In this document: positions 1 to 6,536 of the stretch, in pieces | How the letters are laid out: each line of letters opens with the position of its first letter | Position numbering within the stretch: position 1 is the first letter of the stretch | Assembly: GCA_023253615.1 (NCBI GenBank) | Contig: JALRFZ010000451.1 | Coordinates: forward strand, 1-11,721 | DNA from: Verrucomicrobiales bacterium | Lineage (GTDB): Bacteria; Verrucomicrobiota; Verrucomicrobiia; Verrucomicrobiales; DEV007 | Reading direction: 5' to 3' | DNA: 11,721 nt | Position numbers and translations under genes: made by a program | The notes under the pieces: generated by a model | Told to the model about the DNA's origin: nothing | Seen by the model: only the letters and a program-made list of their open reading frames with translations | Databases searched by the model: none

Positions 1-78
1 ATGGACGGCGACCTCGGCGACTTCATCGAAGCGAAACTCCGCGGCCACGTCGCCGGCGAGTCGCGGGAGGAGGTGTGA
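1..78 (+). CDS. C-terminal end of an unidentified protein (partial)
   Basis: Frame 1 is open from the left edge to a TGA at 76-78 and encodes a 25-residue acidic tail that begins MDGDLGDFIEAKL and ends GESREEV. The ATG at position 1 is probably an internal methionine, because the window is cut here and no upstream ribosome site can be seen. A charged helical tail like this is common at the end of soluble proteins, but no family can be named from so little. The gene converges on the minus-strand gene that ends at 166. Another frame is also open across this short stretch, so the call rests on the clean stop just before a repeat-rich intergenic region. Confidence 0.4.
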   Translation: MDGDLGDFIEAKLRGHVAGESREEV

Positions 79-105
79 GGTCGGAGGTCGGAGGTCGGAG
101 GTCGG
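78..105. repeat. Four-copy 7-bp tandem repeat (AGGTCGG)
   Basis: Four perfect back-to-back copies of AGGTCGG run from the last base of the preceding TGA stop codon to position 105. The array lies in the gap between two convergent genes, so a change in copy number would not alter either protein. Such arrays usually arise by replication slippage. No function is visible. Confidence 0.85.
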
Positions 106-113
106 CAATGTGG

Positions 114-131
114 CTGCGACTTCAGTCGCAG
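114..131. repeat. Perfect intergenic hairpin between convergent genes
   Basis: CTGCGACT (114-121) and AGTCGCAG (124-131) are perfect reverse complements separated by only two bases, which gives a GC-rich palindrome. It lies 36 nt past the plus-strand stop and 34 nt past the minus-strand stop at 166. That suits a bidirectional transcription end or a small REP-like dispersed palindrome. No U-tract follows on either strand, so a classical intrinsic terminator is not supported. Confidence 0.6.
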
Positions 132-165
132 GGGAGTGGCAGTCGGTTTTCTTCGTCGCGACCAG

Positions 166-1770
166 TCACTCATCCAGCGCCTCAAGCAAGGGCGTGTAGG
201 CCTGTTGGTTGAGCAGGGCGATCGCCCCCGCATCGCCTGGCTCGGTCGCGACTTCGGCGTAGATCGCGAGGGCGTTGTGCATGGACTCGATCGCCAGTTC
301 GAGATTCTCGATGCGGGCGTCGTCGTCTCCGGCGGCTTTGGCGATGCCGGCCTTGCGGGCGGCTTCGGCGGCGGTGACGTAGTGCAGGGCGAAGGTGGCG
401 CGTTTCGCGTAGCGCAGGATCAACGGACGGGCGCCGTCGCGGGCGCGCGTATTGGCGCGGTAGAATTCGCCCATCGCTTTCGCATAGAGATCCTTGGCTT
501 CGGTCCACCAGGCGGGGACGGGTTCGGCGGATTCGTAGCAACGCATGAAGCCGCCGGATACGAAGGTGGGATCCTGATCGAGAATGAGACGACCAGCCTT
601 CGTCAGAGCGGCGATGCCGTTGTCGAAGGGATCGGCGACCCCGTCCCCGCAGATCGAAAGCAGGAGCGCATCGGTGGTTTTGTCAGGCTCAAGTGAGGCA
701 CCGGCACTCGTCCGTGCGAGGGACCAGATCGCGGCGGATTGATCGCCGACGAATCGCGTCTGGAGTTGGAAGCCCCGCTGGTTTCCCTTCGCCGAATCGA
801 GGATCTCGGGATAGGGGAAAAAGCCACCGCCGAGCCATCCCGCCTCGAGCACGGACTCTCCGGCCATCCCGGCGACGGAACCCGCCCCGGGATAGAGGGC
901 GGCGATCCGCTCGAAATCCTCCTCGCGGTCGCTCTCCAGTTCGATCTGGGTCGCGAGTCCGACCTGCGATGCCGAGAGCAGCACTTCCCTTACAAAGGCG
1001 ACCGCGGTATCGCGACGGGCCTCGGCGGAGGTCGCGGCGGCGAGAGCCGGGTGATCGAAGATCTTCTCTCCCTTGAAAACGGAGCGCCCTGCGAGGTCGC
1101 CGGTGACGTCGATGGGATCGCCTTTCCAGATGCCGGAGCCCTCGGCGACGGCTCCGGCGAAGACTTGAGAGGGTTGCATCGGGAACACAACCCTGTTGAA
1201 TTTCATCAGGGCGAGCCGGCGGAAGAGCGATGCGAGATCCTCCGCGCTCCACACGGCCTGACTCGCCGGGCTCGTTCCCAGGGTGCGCCACGCCCGGATT
1301 TCCTGGGTGGGTTTGAGAACCGAGTCAAAACCATCGAGCCTGAAGGCCGGTTTTTCGACGGGGAGATATTCGGCATCCGGCACGACGCGGATGCCGTTGA
1401 GGTGGCCGTATTCCGCCACCGCCCAAAGCGTCGCGATCGGGCTGCCACCGCCGAGGACGAGGCCCTGCTCGGTCGATTTCACGAGGTGCCCCTGTTCGCC
1501 GAGATCGGCGGGCCAGGCGTCGCCCATTGCCGCCTTCACCGCAGGATTCGTGTCGGGGTGTCCGAGGAGGATGCGGTTCGAAGCGTCTGTTGGAGTATCG
1601 GTGAGGGTGATCTTCGCGTCGAAGAGGGCGACGAGGGTTTTCCCGAGTTCCTGCGCGGCGAGTTGCTCGAGCGGTGCGGGCGACGGGCCGGTCACGATGG
1701 TGACAGAGGGGCCTTCGGCGCGGGCGAGCGAGAAGGTGAGCAGGATGGCGAAGAGAAATTTTGTTTTCAT
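166..1770 (-). CDS. Secreted glycoside-hydrolase-like protein (GH67/GH20-type N-terminal domain)
   Basis: The protein is 534 aa. The ATG at 1770 is chosen because AAGGAGGTG lies 6 nt upstream and the start yields a clean signal peptide (MKTKFLFAILLTFSLARA, residues 1-18); an in-frame TTG at 1788 is less likely. Residues about 20-145 resemble the alpha/beta domain that precedes the catalytic barrel in GH67 alpha-glucuronidases and GH20 enzymes. It reads: a conserved AAQEL helix, RILLGHP, LVLGGGSPIATLWAVAEY and GIRVVPD, then a P-rich link. Residues about 150-420 could be a barrel, with strands such as FNRVVFPM. The C-terminal 100 residues are helical. I cannot identify catalytic acids, so activity is unproven and carbohydrate binding or processing is an inference. 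It is the last gene of the minus-strand cluster, 18 nt behind the propeller gene. Confidence 0.7.
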   Translation of the reverse strand: MKTKFLFAILLTFSLARAEGPSVTIVTGPSPAPLEQLAAQELGKTLVALFDAKITLTDTPTDASNRILLGHPDTNPAVKAAMGDAWPADLGEQGHLVKSTEQGLVLGGGSPIATLWAVAEYGHLNGIRVVPDAEYLPVEKPAFRLDGFDSVLKPTQEIRAWRTLGTSPASQAVWSAEDLASLFRRLALMKFNRVVFPMQPSQVFAGAVAEGSGIWKGDPIDVTGDLAGRSVFKGEKIFDHPALAAATSAEARRDTAVAFVREVLLSASQVGLATQIELESDREEDFERIAALYPGAGSVAGMAGESVLEAGWLGGGFFPYPEILDSAKGNQRGFQLQTRFVGDQSAAIWSLARTSAGASLEPDKTTDALLLSICGDGVADPFDNGIAALTKAGRLILDQDPTFVSGGFMRCYESAEPVPAWWTEAKDLYAKAMGEFYRANTRARDGARPLILRYAKRATFALHYVTAAEAARKAGIAKAAGDDDARIENLELAIESMHNALAIYAEVATEPGDAGAIALLNQQAYTPLLEALDE

Positions 1771-1776
1771 GTGGGG

Positions 1777-1785
1777 CACCTCCTT
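1777..1785 (-). promoter_or_regulatory. Strong Shine-Dalgarno that sets the start at 1770
   Basis: On the minus strand AAGGAGGTG sits 6 nt before ATG 1770, a near-perfect match to the anti-SD sequence. No other gene start in this window has such a site. It decides between the ATG and the upstream TTG at 1788, and suggests the last gene of the cluster is translated independently and efficiently. Confidence 0.8.
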
Positions 1786-1788
1786 CAA

Positions 1789-3219
1789 TCACTTTGCTTC
1801 GTTCGACACGCAGAACACCTTGTCGCGCGTGCGGATGAAAATCCTTCCATCGGCGATGGCGGGGGTGGCGAGGATTTCGCCGCCCATGTCGTTTTTGGCG
1901 AGCACGGTCATCTCGGGCTTGTCATCGAGCACGACGACGAATCCATTCCTCCCCGCGATGTAGACCTTGCCATCCCCGGCGATGGGCGAGGCGTAGTAGT
2001 CGCCGAAATTCTTCAAACGCGTCCGCTCCCACACCGTGGACCCGTCCGTCGCATCGAAGCAACTCGAGACGCCGCCCGATTTCACGACGTGGAGCCGGTT
2101 GTTGTAGACGAGGGGCGAGGAAAGATTCGAGGGCGACTTGTTGTCGATGTTCCAGACGACGTGCGTTTTCGTGACGTCGCCGTTGCCCCCGCCGCGCACC
2201 GCCTGGATCGTGTTGCCCCCGGCGGCCTGGTTGTTCTCGTGCTGGAAGGCGGTGTCGATCTCGGTCTCGTCGATGAGCTTGTCGTGGTTTTTGTCGGAGG
2301 CGTCGAAACGCTCGAGGAATTCCGCGGGCATTTCCTCGCGGGCGAGCTTGCCATCCTGGTTGGTGTCGAGCCACTCGAGCAGGGCGTATTTCAGCGTCCG
2401 GGTCGAGTCTCCGTAGCTCTGCACCGCGATGTAGACGAGATCATCCTTCACCACGGGCGAGGTCATGATGGTGCGGAGCAGGCTCTGGCTCGACCAGAGT
2501 TCCTTGCCCGTCGCGGGATCGTATCCGATCAGCTTGCCCGATCCGGCGACAACGAGATCCTTGCGTCCGTTTGCCTCGCAGATCACGGGCAGGGAATAAC
2601 CGGCGAGCATTTCGGGTCGCGGCGTTTTCCAAAGTGGCGATCCGGTTTTGGCATCGAGGCAGAGAAGGAAGGAATTCAAGTCGTCGTCCTGCGCGAAGTA
2701 GACGCGTCCGTCGTGGACGACGGGGGAGGCACCGGGACCCCAATCCATGAGGTAGGCGGGCTTGGGCACTTCGTGTTTCCAGACGTCGGATCCGGTGGCG
2801 GCATCGAAGGCGAGGATGCCGAGCGTGCTGAAGTAGGCGTAGACACGCTCGCCGTCGGTCGCGGCGGTGGACGAGGCGTGGCTGTTCGGCGGGGTGATGC
2901 GCGGCAGCCCGCCCGCAGGCATCTCGCGTTTCCAGAGTTCCTTGCCGGTCGCGGCTTCGTGGCAGGTGACGACGAAGGTCTTTTCGCCGACGAGGGCGGT
3001 GTTGAAGACGCGGCCGCCGGCGATGACGGGCGAGCCGATCCCGTCGCCGAGTTCGGCCTGCCAGAGCACCTTCGATTCGAAGGAAAACTCGGTCGGAAGC
3101 GGCTCCGTGCCGGAGGCGACCCCGCTGCCATTGATCCCGCGGAATTGCGGCCAGTCGCCGGCGGCGGCGGGGATCGTCAGGGCGAGGGCGAGGGCAAAAA
3201 GGGTGGTCGGCGGTCTCAT
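1789..3219 (-). CDS. Secreted PQQ-like beta-propeller protein with inserted EF-hand pair
   Basis: The protein is 476 aa from ATG 3219; an in-frame TTG at 3234 is the alternative. Neither start has a clear Shine-Dalgarno, but the ATG puts a signal peptide (residues 1-20, ending IPAAA) right at the N terminus. The start of the mature protein, DWPQFRG, is the usual beginning of bacterial PQQ-type propellers. Repeated blade motifs are visible: AATGKELWK (89), AATGSDVWK (140), AKTGSPLWK (190), PATGKELWS (235) and ATDGSTVWE (390). Between blades there are two calcium-loop motifs: DTNQDGKLAREE (285-296) and DKNHDKLIDETE (309-320). The first is canonical; the second has K where the loop glycine is usual. 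It is probably periplasmic. Whether it binds PQQ or only folds like such enzymes cannot be told, and no catalytic residues are assigned. It lies 65 nt after the sulfatase in the same direction. Confidence 0.85.
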   Translation of the reverse strand: MRPPTTLFALALALTIPAAAGDWPQFRGINGSGVASGTEPLPTEFSFESKVLWQAELGDGIGSPVIAGGRVFNTALVGEKTFVVTCHEAATGKELWKREMPAGGLPRITPPNSHASSTAATDGERVYAYFSTLGILAFDAATGSDVWKHEVPKPAYLMDWGPGASPVVHDGRVYFAQDDDLNSFLLCLDAKTGSPLWKTPRPEMLAGYSLPVICEANGRKDLVVAGSGKLIGYDPATGKELWSSQSLLRTIMTSPVVKDDLVYIAVQSYGDSTRTLKYALLEWLDTNQDGKLAREEMPAEFLERFDASDKNHDKLIDETEIDTAFQHENNQAAGGNTIQAVRGGGNGDVTKTHVVWNIDNKSPSNLSSPLVYNNRLHVVKSGGVSSCFDATDGSTVWERTRLKNFGDYYASPIAGDGKVYIAGRNGFVVVLDDKPEMTVLAKNDMGGEILATPAIADGRIFIRTRDKVFCVSNEAK

Positions 3220-3257
3220 GACGCGCCGATTCAATCAGGAAGGTGCGATCACGGCAA

Positions 3258-3273
3258 TGGCCGGAATCGGCCA
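3258..3273. other. Small inverted repeat between sulfatase and propeller genes
   Basis: TGGCCG (3258-3263) and CGGCCA (3268-3273) form a 6-bp stem with a 4-nt loop inside the 65-nt gap. No U-tract follows. It could trim or attenuate the transcript between the two genes, or mean nothing. Confidence 0.3.
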
Positions 3274-3284
3274 GATGAGCCCCC

Positions 3285-4784
3285 TCATTTTCCTTCCGCG
3301 GCCCAGAGCTTCATCTGCGCGATATTGGCCTCGATGATGGAATCGGGCTTCTTCAGGTACTCGGCCATGTCACTGTCGTAGACCGCCTCGCTCTCGGGAG
3401 CGGGATCTTTCGTGGCGACGAGTTTCGCATCGAGCTTGCCACGCAGCTCCGCAAGCGTTGTGGCGTGGGCGGGATCGTCCGCGAGATTGTGGTTTTGCCA
3501 GGGATCGGCCCGGGTGTCGTAGAGTTCCTCGGCGGGACGCGTCGGAGCGAAGAGCAATTGTTCGGTCAAGGGAGGCAGCGTGCCCGCCTCGTGAGCGGCC
3601 CTCAGGGCGATGAGAATGTCCTTGGCGTCCTTGTAGCGGTTCGGCTGGAGGTGCGGGCGCTGGGGATGGAAGTTCCGGATGTAGAGAAAACGATCGGTGC
3701 GCAGGCTGCGGATTTTCTCGACGGTCTCGTCGCAGCGGTCACGGGCGGCGAAGGCTTCGGTGCGGGGTTGGTAATCCTTTGCAAAGAGATCGCGTCCCTG
3801 CATCCAGTCGGGCACCTCGAGTCCGGCGGCCGCGAGGGTCAGCGCGGCGAGATCGATGTGCTCGACAAGATCCTCACGCACCGCTCCTGCGGCGATCCCG
3901 GGGCCGCGCACGACGAAGGGGATGTGGGTGCCTTCGTCGTAGAGGAATTGTTTGCCGCGCGCATGACTGATGCCGTGATCGGTCATGAAAACGACGAGGG
4001 TCGAATCGAGCAAGCCCTCGGCCTTGAGACGATCGATCACGTCCCCGACATGACGATCGGTCAGGCGCACGGAGTCGAGGTAGTCGGCCCAATCCTGCAG
4101 CAGCACCGGATCGCGGGGATAGTGCGGCGGCAACACGACTTTGGCCGGATCGGTCGTCGCTCCGAAGGCCTCGCGGACTTTGCCGCGGAATTTCTCCTCG
4201 CGTTTCTCCATCGGACCTTCGCGCAGTTTTCCGCCAGCGAGTTGCACCTGCATGAAGAAGGGTTGCCCATCGTCCCGCGTGCTCCAGTCGGCGCCATCGT
4301 AGATCGCGGGATCGTATTCGAAATTGTAGTCGGTCTTCCCGAGACCGGATCTGCCCTTGGCTTTGCCGCCTTTGCCCGCCGCGGGATTGCCGGCGAGACC
4401 GCTCCCGATGCAGGTGTGGTAGCCGGCGCGCTGGAGGATTGCGGGAATCGGCTCAACGCCTTCGGGCAGACGGATCTTCAATTCGCCCCGGCCGCTGCGA
4501 TGCTGGTGCGCGCCGATCGTGGTCTGATACATGCCCGTGATGAGGGCGGAGCGGCACGGCGAACACACCGGCGCGGTGACGTAGGCGCGGGTGAAACGCG
4601 TGCCTTCCTTCGCCAAGGCATCGACGCGGGGCGTCGCGATCGTGGTTTCCCCGTAGCAGGAGAAATTCGCCGACATGTCGTCGACGACAAACCAGAGCAC
4701 GTTTGGTCGCTCGGCGGCGTGGAGCGTGGCCAAAGGGAGAACCCCGCCGATCAGGCATAGCACGCCGCGGAGGAAACGTTTCAT
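3285..4784 (-). CDS. Secreted type I (FGly-dependent) sulfatase
   Basis: The protein is 499 aa. It would hydrolyse sulfate esters or sulfamates, probably from a sulfated sugar, outside the cytoplasm. The signal peptide is residues 1-24 (ends LHAAE). The family order is clear: RPNVLWFVVDDMS with the calcium-binding DD at 35-36, then CSPCRSALITG at 74-84, where C74 is the residue oxidised to formylglycine. VVFMTDHG follows with D269 and H270, then the ARGK/DEGTHIPFVVRGPG block (275-296), and a C-terminal part with LYDTRADPWQNHNLADDP. The position after the signature proline is Cys instead of the usual Ser or Ala. A Gly/Lys-rich loop lies at 137-150. ATG 4784 overlaps the isomerase stop as ATGA, so the two are probably translationally coupled. 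A weak AGAAG lies upstream. Maturation needs an FGly-generating or anaerobic maturase, not seen in this window. The substrate is unknown. Confidence 0.93.
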   Translation of the reverse strand: MKRFLRGVLCLIGGVLPLATLHAAERPNVLWFVVDDMSANFSCYGETTIATPRVDALAKEGTRFTRAYVTAPVCSPCRSALITGMYQTTIGAHQHRSGRGELKIRLPEGVEPIPAILQRAGYHTCIGSGLAGNPAAGKGGKAKGRSGLGKTDYNFEYDPAIYDGADWSTRDDGQPFFMQVQLAGGKLREGPMEKREEKFRGKVREAFGATTDPAKVVLPPHYPRDPVLLQDWADYLDSVRLTDRHVGDVIDRLKAEGLLDSTLVVFMTDHGISHARGKQFLYDEGTHIPFVVRGPGIAAGAVREDLVEHIDLAALTLAAAGLEVPDWMQGRDLFAKDYQPRTEAFAARDRCDETVEKIRSLRTDRFLYIRNFHPQRPHLQPNRYKDAKDILIALRAAHEAGTLPPLTEQLLFAPTRPAEELYDTRADPWQNHNLADDPAHATTLAELRGKLDAKLVATKDPAPESEAVYDSDMAEYLKKPDSIIEANIAQMKLWAAEGK

Positions 4785-5641
4785 CCGGTCACTTCTTTCA
4801 CGAGCTTCTCCAGGCGGCGGGTGTATTCGACCCAGACCTTGCGGGCTTCGCCCGAGTCGTCGACATCCTGTCCGGCGTGGATCGCGGCCTTGATGTGAGG
4901 CTCGATCGAGAGCCAGCCGTCGTAGCCGGTTTTCTCGAGATCTTCGATGATGCGGCGCTGCACGGCATCCTCGTCGACGTGGCAGGTGATCCAGTCTCCG
5001 CCCGCGGGATTCGGCTTCGCGCTCTTGATGTGCACGTGCACGATGTGGTCGCGGCACTTCGTGTAGTAGTCCCAGGTCGACTCGTTGTTGTTGTCGTGCA
5101 GGCTGTTGTTGCCGGTGTCGATGATGAGTTTGAAAGCCGGGCTCGGCACCGCTTCGATCAGCTCGAGGAATCCTTCGGGCGTTTCCCCGTAGCCGCTGCA
5201 ATTCTCGTGGGCGAGGATGACGCCCTCGGCCTCGGCGATGGGGGCGAGCTCGCGGAGACGGCGCACCACCTCGGCCTTCCAATCTTCGCGGGAGAGGGGG
5301 GCGTCCTTGTCATTCGGCCAGGACATGATGCGGAGGAATTTCGCCCCGACCGAGCGCATCCGTGGAGCGACGCGCTTGAGTTCGTCGATGTCCTTCTGGA
5401 AATCGGAGGTCACGGGACGCGCCCAGTTGCCGATCTGGCCGCCGAAGCCGACAATCTCGATGCCGTTGGCTTCGAGCTGGGCACGCACCGCCTGCCATTC
5501 TTCCTCGGTGTGGTCGCAGATGCTCTTGCCATTGACGAGGCGCAGCTCGATCGCGCTCCAGCCCGCTTCCTTGAGCGTGGCGATTTGTCCATCGAGAGAT
5601 TTTTCGGCCTCGTCGGCGAATCCGGTGAATTTGAAGGGCAT
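4781..5641 (-). CDS. Sugar phosphate isomerase/epimerase (xylose isomerase-like TIM barrel)
   Basis: The protein is 286 aa, with no signal peptide, so cytoplasmic. The family interconverts sugars or keto-sugars at a divalent metal site in a TIM barrel. Barrel elements appear in order: MPFKFTGFADE (1-11), WSAIELRLVNG (28-38), IEIVGFGGQIGNW (61-73), AKFLRIMSW (100-108), EGVILAHENCSGY (139-151), FKLIIDTGNN (170-179), HIVHVHIKSA (199-208) and GWLSIEPHIK (242-251). Probable metal ligands are E146, D175, a histidine of HVH (202/204) and E247. ATG 5641 begins at the family's usual N terminus. The frame stays open far upstream, but that part is antisense to the Uma2 gene and is not credible. It lacks a clear Shine-Dalgarno. 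It is the first gene of the cluster and its stop overlaps the sulfatase start. The exact substrate cannot be told. Confidence 0.92.
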   Translation of the reverse strand: MPFKFTGFADEAEKSLDGQIATLKEAGWSAIELRLVNGKSICDHTEEEWQAVRAQLEANGIEIVGFGGQIGNWARPVTSDFQKDIDELKRVAPRMRSVGAKFLRIMSWPNDKDAPLSREDWKAEVVRRLRELAPIAEAEGVILAHENCSGYGETPEGFLELIEAVPSPAFKLIIDTGNNSLHDNNNESTWDYYTKCRDHIVHVHIKSAKPNPAGGDWITCHVDEDAVQRRIIEDLEKTGYDGWLSIEPHIKAAIHAGQDVDDSGEARKVWVEYTRRLEKLVKEVTG

Positions 5642-5682
5642 GATCGGAAAAAGTTGGGGTTTGAATGAAAGAAGGGAGTGTG

Positions 5683-5710
5683 ATGATACACAAGCGGGAC
5701 GGTCTGGCAA
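5683..5710 (-). promoter_or_regulatory. Sigma70-like promoter of the isomerase-sulfatase cluster
   Basis: Read on the minus strand: TTGCCA (5705-5710), a 16-nt spacer, then TATCAT (5683-5688). Each box matches the sigma70 consensus at five of six bases. Transcription would begin near 5676 and leave a leader of about 35 nt before ATG 5641. GTGT (5679-5682) and ACAC (5689-5692) form a small dyad around the -10 box that could be an operator, though with only four paired bases. Confidence 0.5.
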
Positions 5711-5733
5711 AGGCGCGATCTCGAAAAAGAAGC

Positions 5734-5761
5734 TGGTCAAATGAACGAATTTGGATAGAAT
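5734..5761 (+). promoter_or_regulatory. Possible promoter of the Uma2 gene (leaderless)
   Basis: TGGTCA (5734-5739), a 16-nt spacer and TAGAAT (5756-5761) resemble -35 and -10 boxes at four and five of six positions. The -10 box ends 6 nt before ATG 5768, so the transcript would start at or next to the start codon. No Shine-Dalgarno is present, which fits leaderless translation. The match is modest and could be chance. Confidence 0.3.
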
Positions 5762-5767
5762 TTCCCT

Positions 5768-6307
5768 ATGTCTCTCTACTTGAAGCTGCCCGAGGTTTCC
5801 GACCAACACACCTTCAATCATCGCCGTTGGGACGAGATCTTGGAAAGCGGCGAGGCGGCGCTGTATGAGAACCGGCGCGTCGAGACCGATCGCTACGGAC
5901 ATCTCGTCCTCAGCCCCTGGGCGGCGGCGAAGCATGGGATTTATCAGGGCCGGGCTTTGTGGCTTCTTCAGACCATGCTTCCCAATGGCATCGGAATCAC
6001 GGAATGTCCCGTCTCCACCTCGGACGGCGTGAAACTCGTCGATGTCGCATGGATGTCGCGCGAGCGTTATGAGCCGATGCGGGAATTCAAGGTTTTCGAG
6101 AAAGCCCCCGAGATCTGTATCGAGATTCTTTCCCCCTCGAACACCCGGGCCGAGATGGAAGAGAAGCGCGATCTCTACTTCGAGATAGGTTGCCTCGAAT
6201 TCTGGACGGTCGGCGCGACGGGCAAGGTGCGTTTCTTCGGGGCCGGCGGTATGGAACTCGACGGTTCGGAGCTTTGTCCCGGGTTTCCGGGGCAGATCGA
6301 GCTCTGA
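5768..6307 (+). CDS. Uma2 family (DUF820) PD-(D/E)XK nuclease-like protein
   Basis: The protein is 179 aa, close to the usual length of the family. Uma2 proteins have a restriction-endonuclease-like fold; many copies occur in some genomes and their biological role is poorly known. Landmarks: the N-terminal helix FNHRRWDEILESGEA, the VETDRYGHLVLSP segment (38-50), a nuclease strand LVDVAWMSRER with D92, then EICIEILSPS with E119, and the helix EEKRDLYFEIGCLEFWTV with K133. D92, E119 and K133 would be the metal and catalytic residues, so the fold looks intact. It stands alone on the plus strand, diverging from the isomerase cluster (126-nt gap) and converging on the haem-binding gene, and is followed at once by a pair of inverted repeat elements. 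No partner gene is visible. Toxin, defence and repair roles are all speculation. Confidence 0.85.
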   Translation: MSLYLKLPEVSDQHTFNHRRWDEILESGEAALYENRRVETDRYGHLVLSPWAAAKHGIYQGRALWLLQTMLPNGIGITECPVSTSDGVKLVDVAWMSRERYEPMREFKVFEKAPEICIEILSPSNTRAEMEEKRDLYFEIGCLEFWTVGATGKVRFFGAGGMELDGSELCPGFPGQIEL

Positions 6308-6340
6308 AGTCGGGCGTTCGTTTTGCTGAGGGGGCTCGCT

Positions 6341-6435
6341 GGCATCCCGTCGGGATGCCCTGGGTTGTGGGACTCGATATCCGGTGGTGTCGCTTTGCTC
6401 GACCACCGGCTAATGGCTGGGATGCCTCCGGCATC
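6341..6435 (-). repeat. Three-hairpin dispersed repeat element, copy A (minus orientation)
   Basis: Three palindromes are spaced along about 95 bp. They are GGCATCCC/GGGATGCC (6341-6348 and 6352-6359), CCGGTGGT/ACCACCGG (6381-6388 and 6402-6409, 13-nt loop) and GATGCC/GGCATC (6421-6426 and 6430-6435). Read as reverse complement it matches copy B at 6537-6637 in the same order, including a 23-bp identical block (6397-6419 here, 6554-6576 in copy B). It begins 33 nt after the Uma2 stop. The form is that of REP/BIME-like elements or a structured RNA tail. Confidence 0.8.
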
Positions 6436-6536
6436 GGGTGAGAGGACGGGGCGCGGTTGCATGGGGCGATGGGATGGGAGCGTGGGCTGGCGTTGATCGT
6501 GAAACGGAGCGGCGTACGACAGGGCTTTCCCGGATG

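Noticed and set aside
3258..3273. Intrinsic terminator between sulfatase and propeller
   Set aside because: The stem is only 6 bp and no U-tract follows on either strand, so it is listed only as an inverted repeat.
739..3381. An 880-codon open frame on the plus strand spanning two minus-strand genes
   Set aside because: It is antisense to the GH-like and propeller genes, which both have signal peptides and recognisable family motifs. The translation is Gly/Asp/Arg-rich with no domain, as expected from reading GC-biased codons backwards.
3465..4760. A 431-codon plus-strand open frame
   Set aside because: It lies wholly antisense to the sulfatase, whose full set of family motifs is on the other strand.
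4785..5282. Upstream extension of the sulfatase frame to make a 665-aa protein
   Set aside because: The extension reads the isomerase gene out of frame and is Arg/Pro-rich; the signal peptide begins at the ATG at 4784.
5665..5868. Small plus-strand open frame in the divergent promoter region
   Set aside because: It overlaps the Uma2 start in another frame, has no family features, and covers the promoter of the isomerase cluster.
5642..6406. Upstream extension of the isomerase frame to make a 541-aa protein
   Set aside because: The extra part is antisense to the Uma2 gene and crosses its promoter region; the isomerase family begins at the ATG at 5641.
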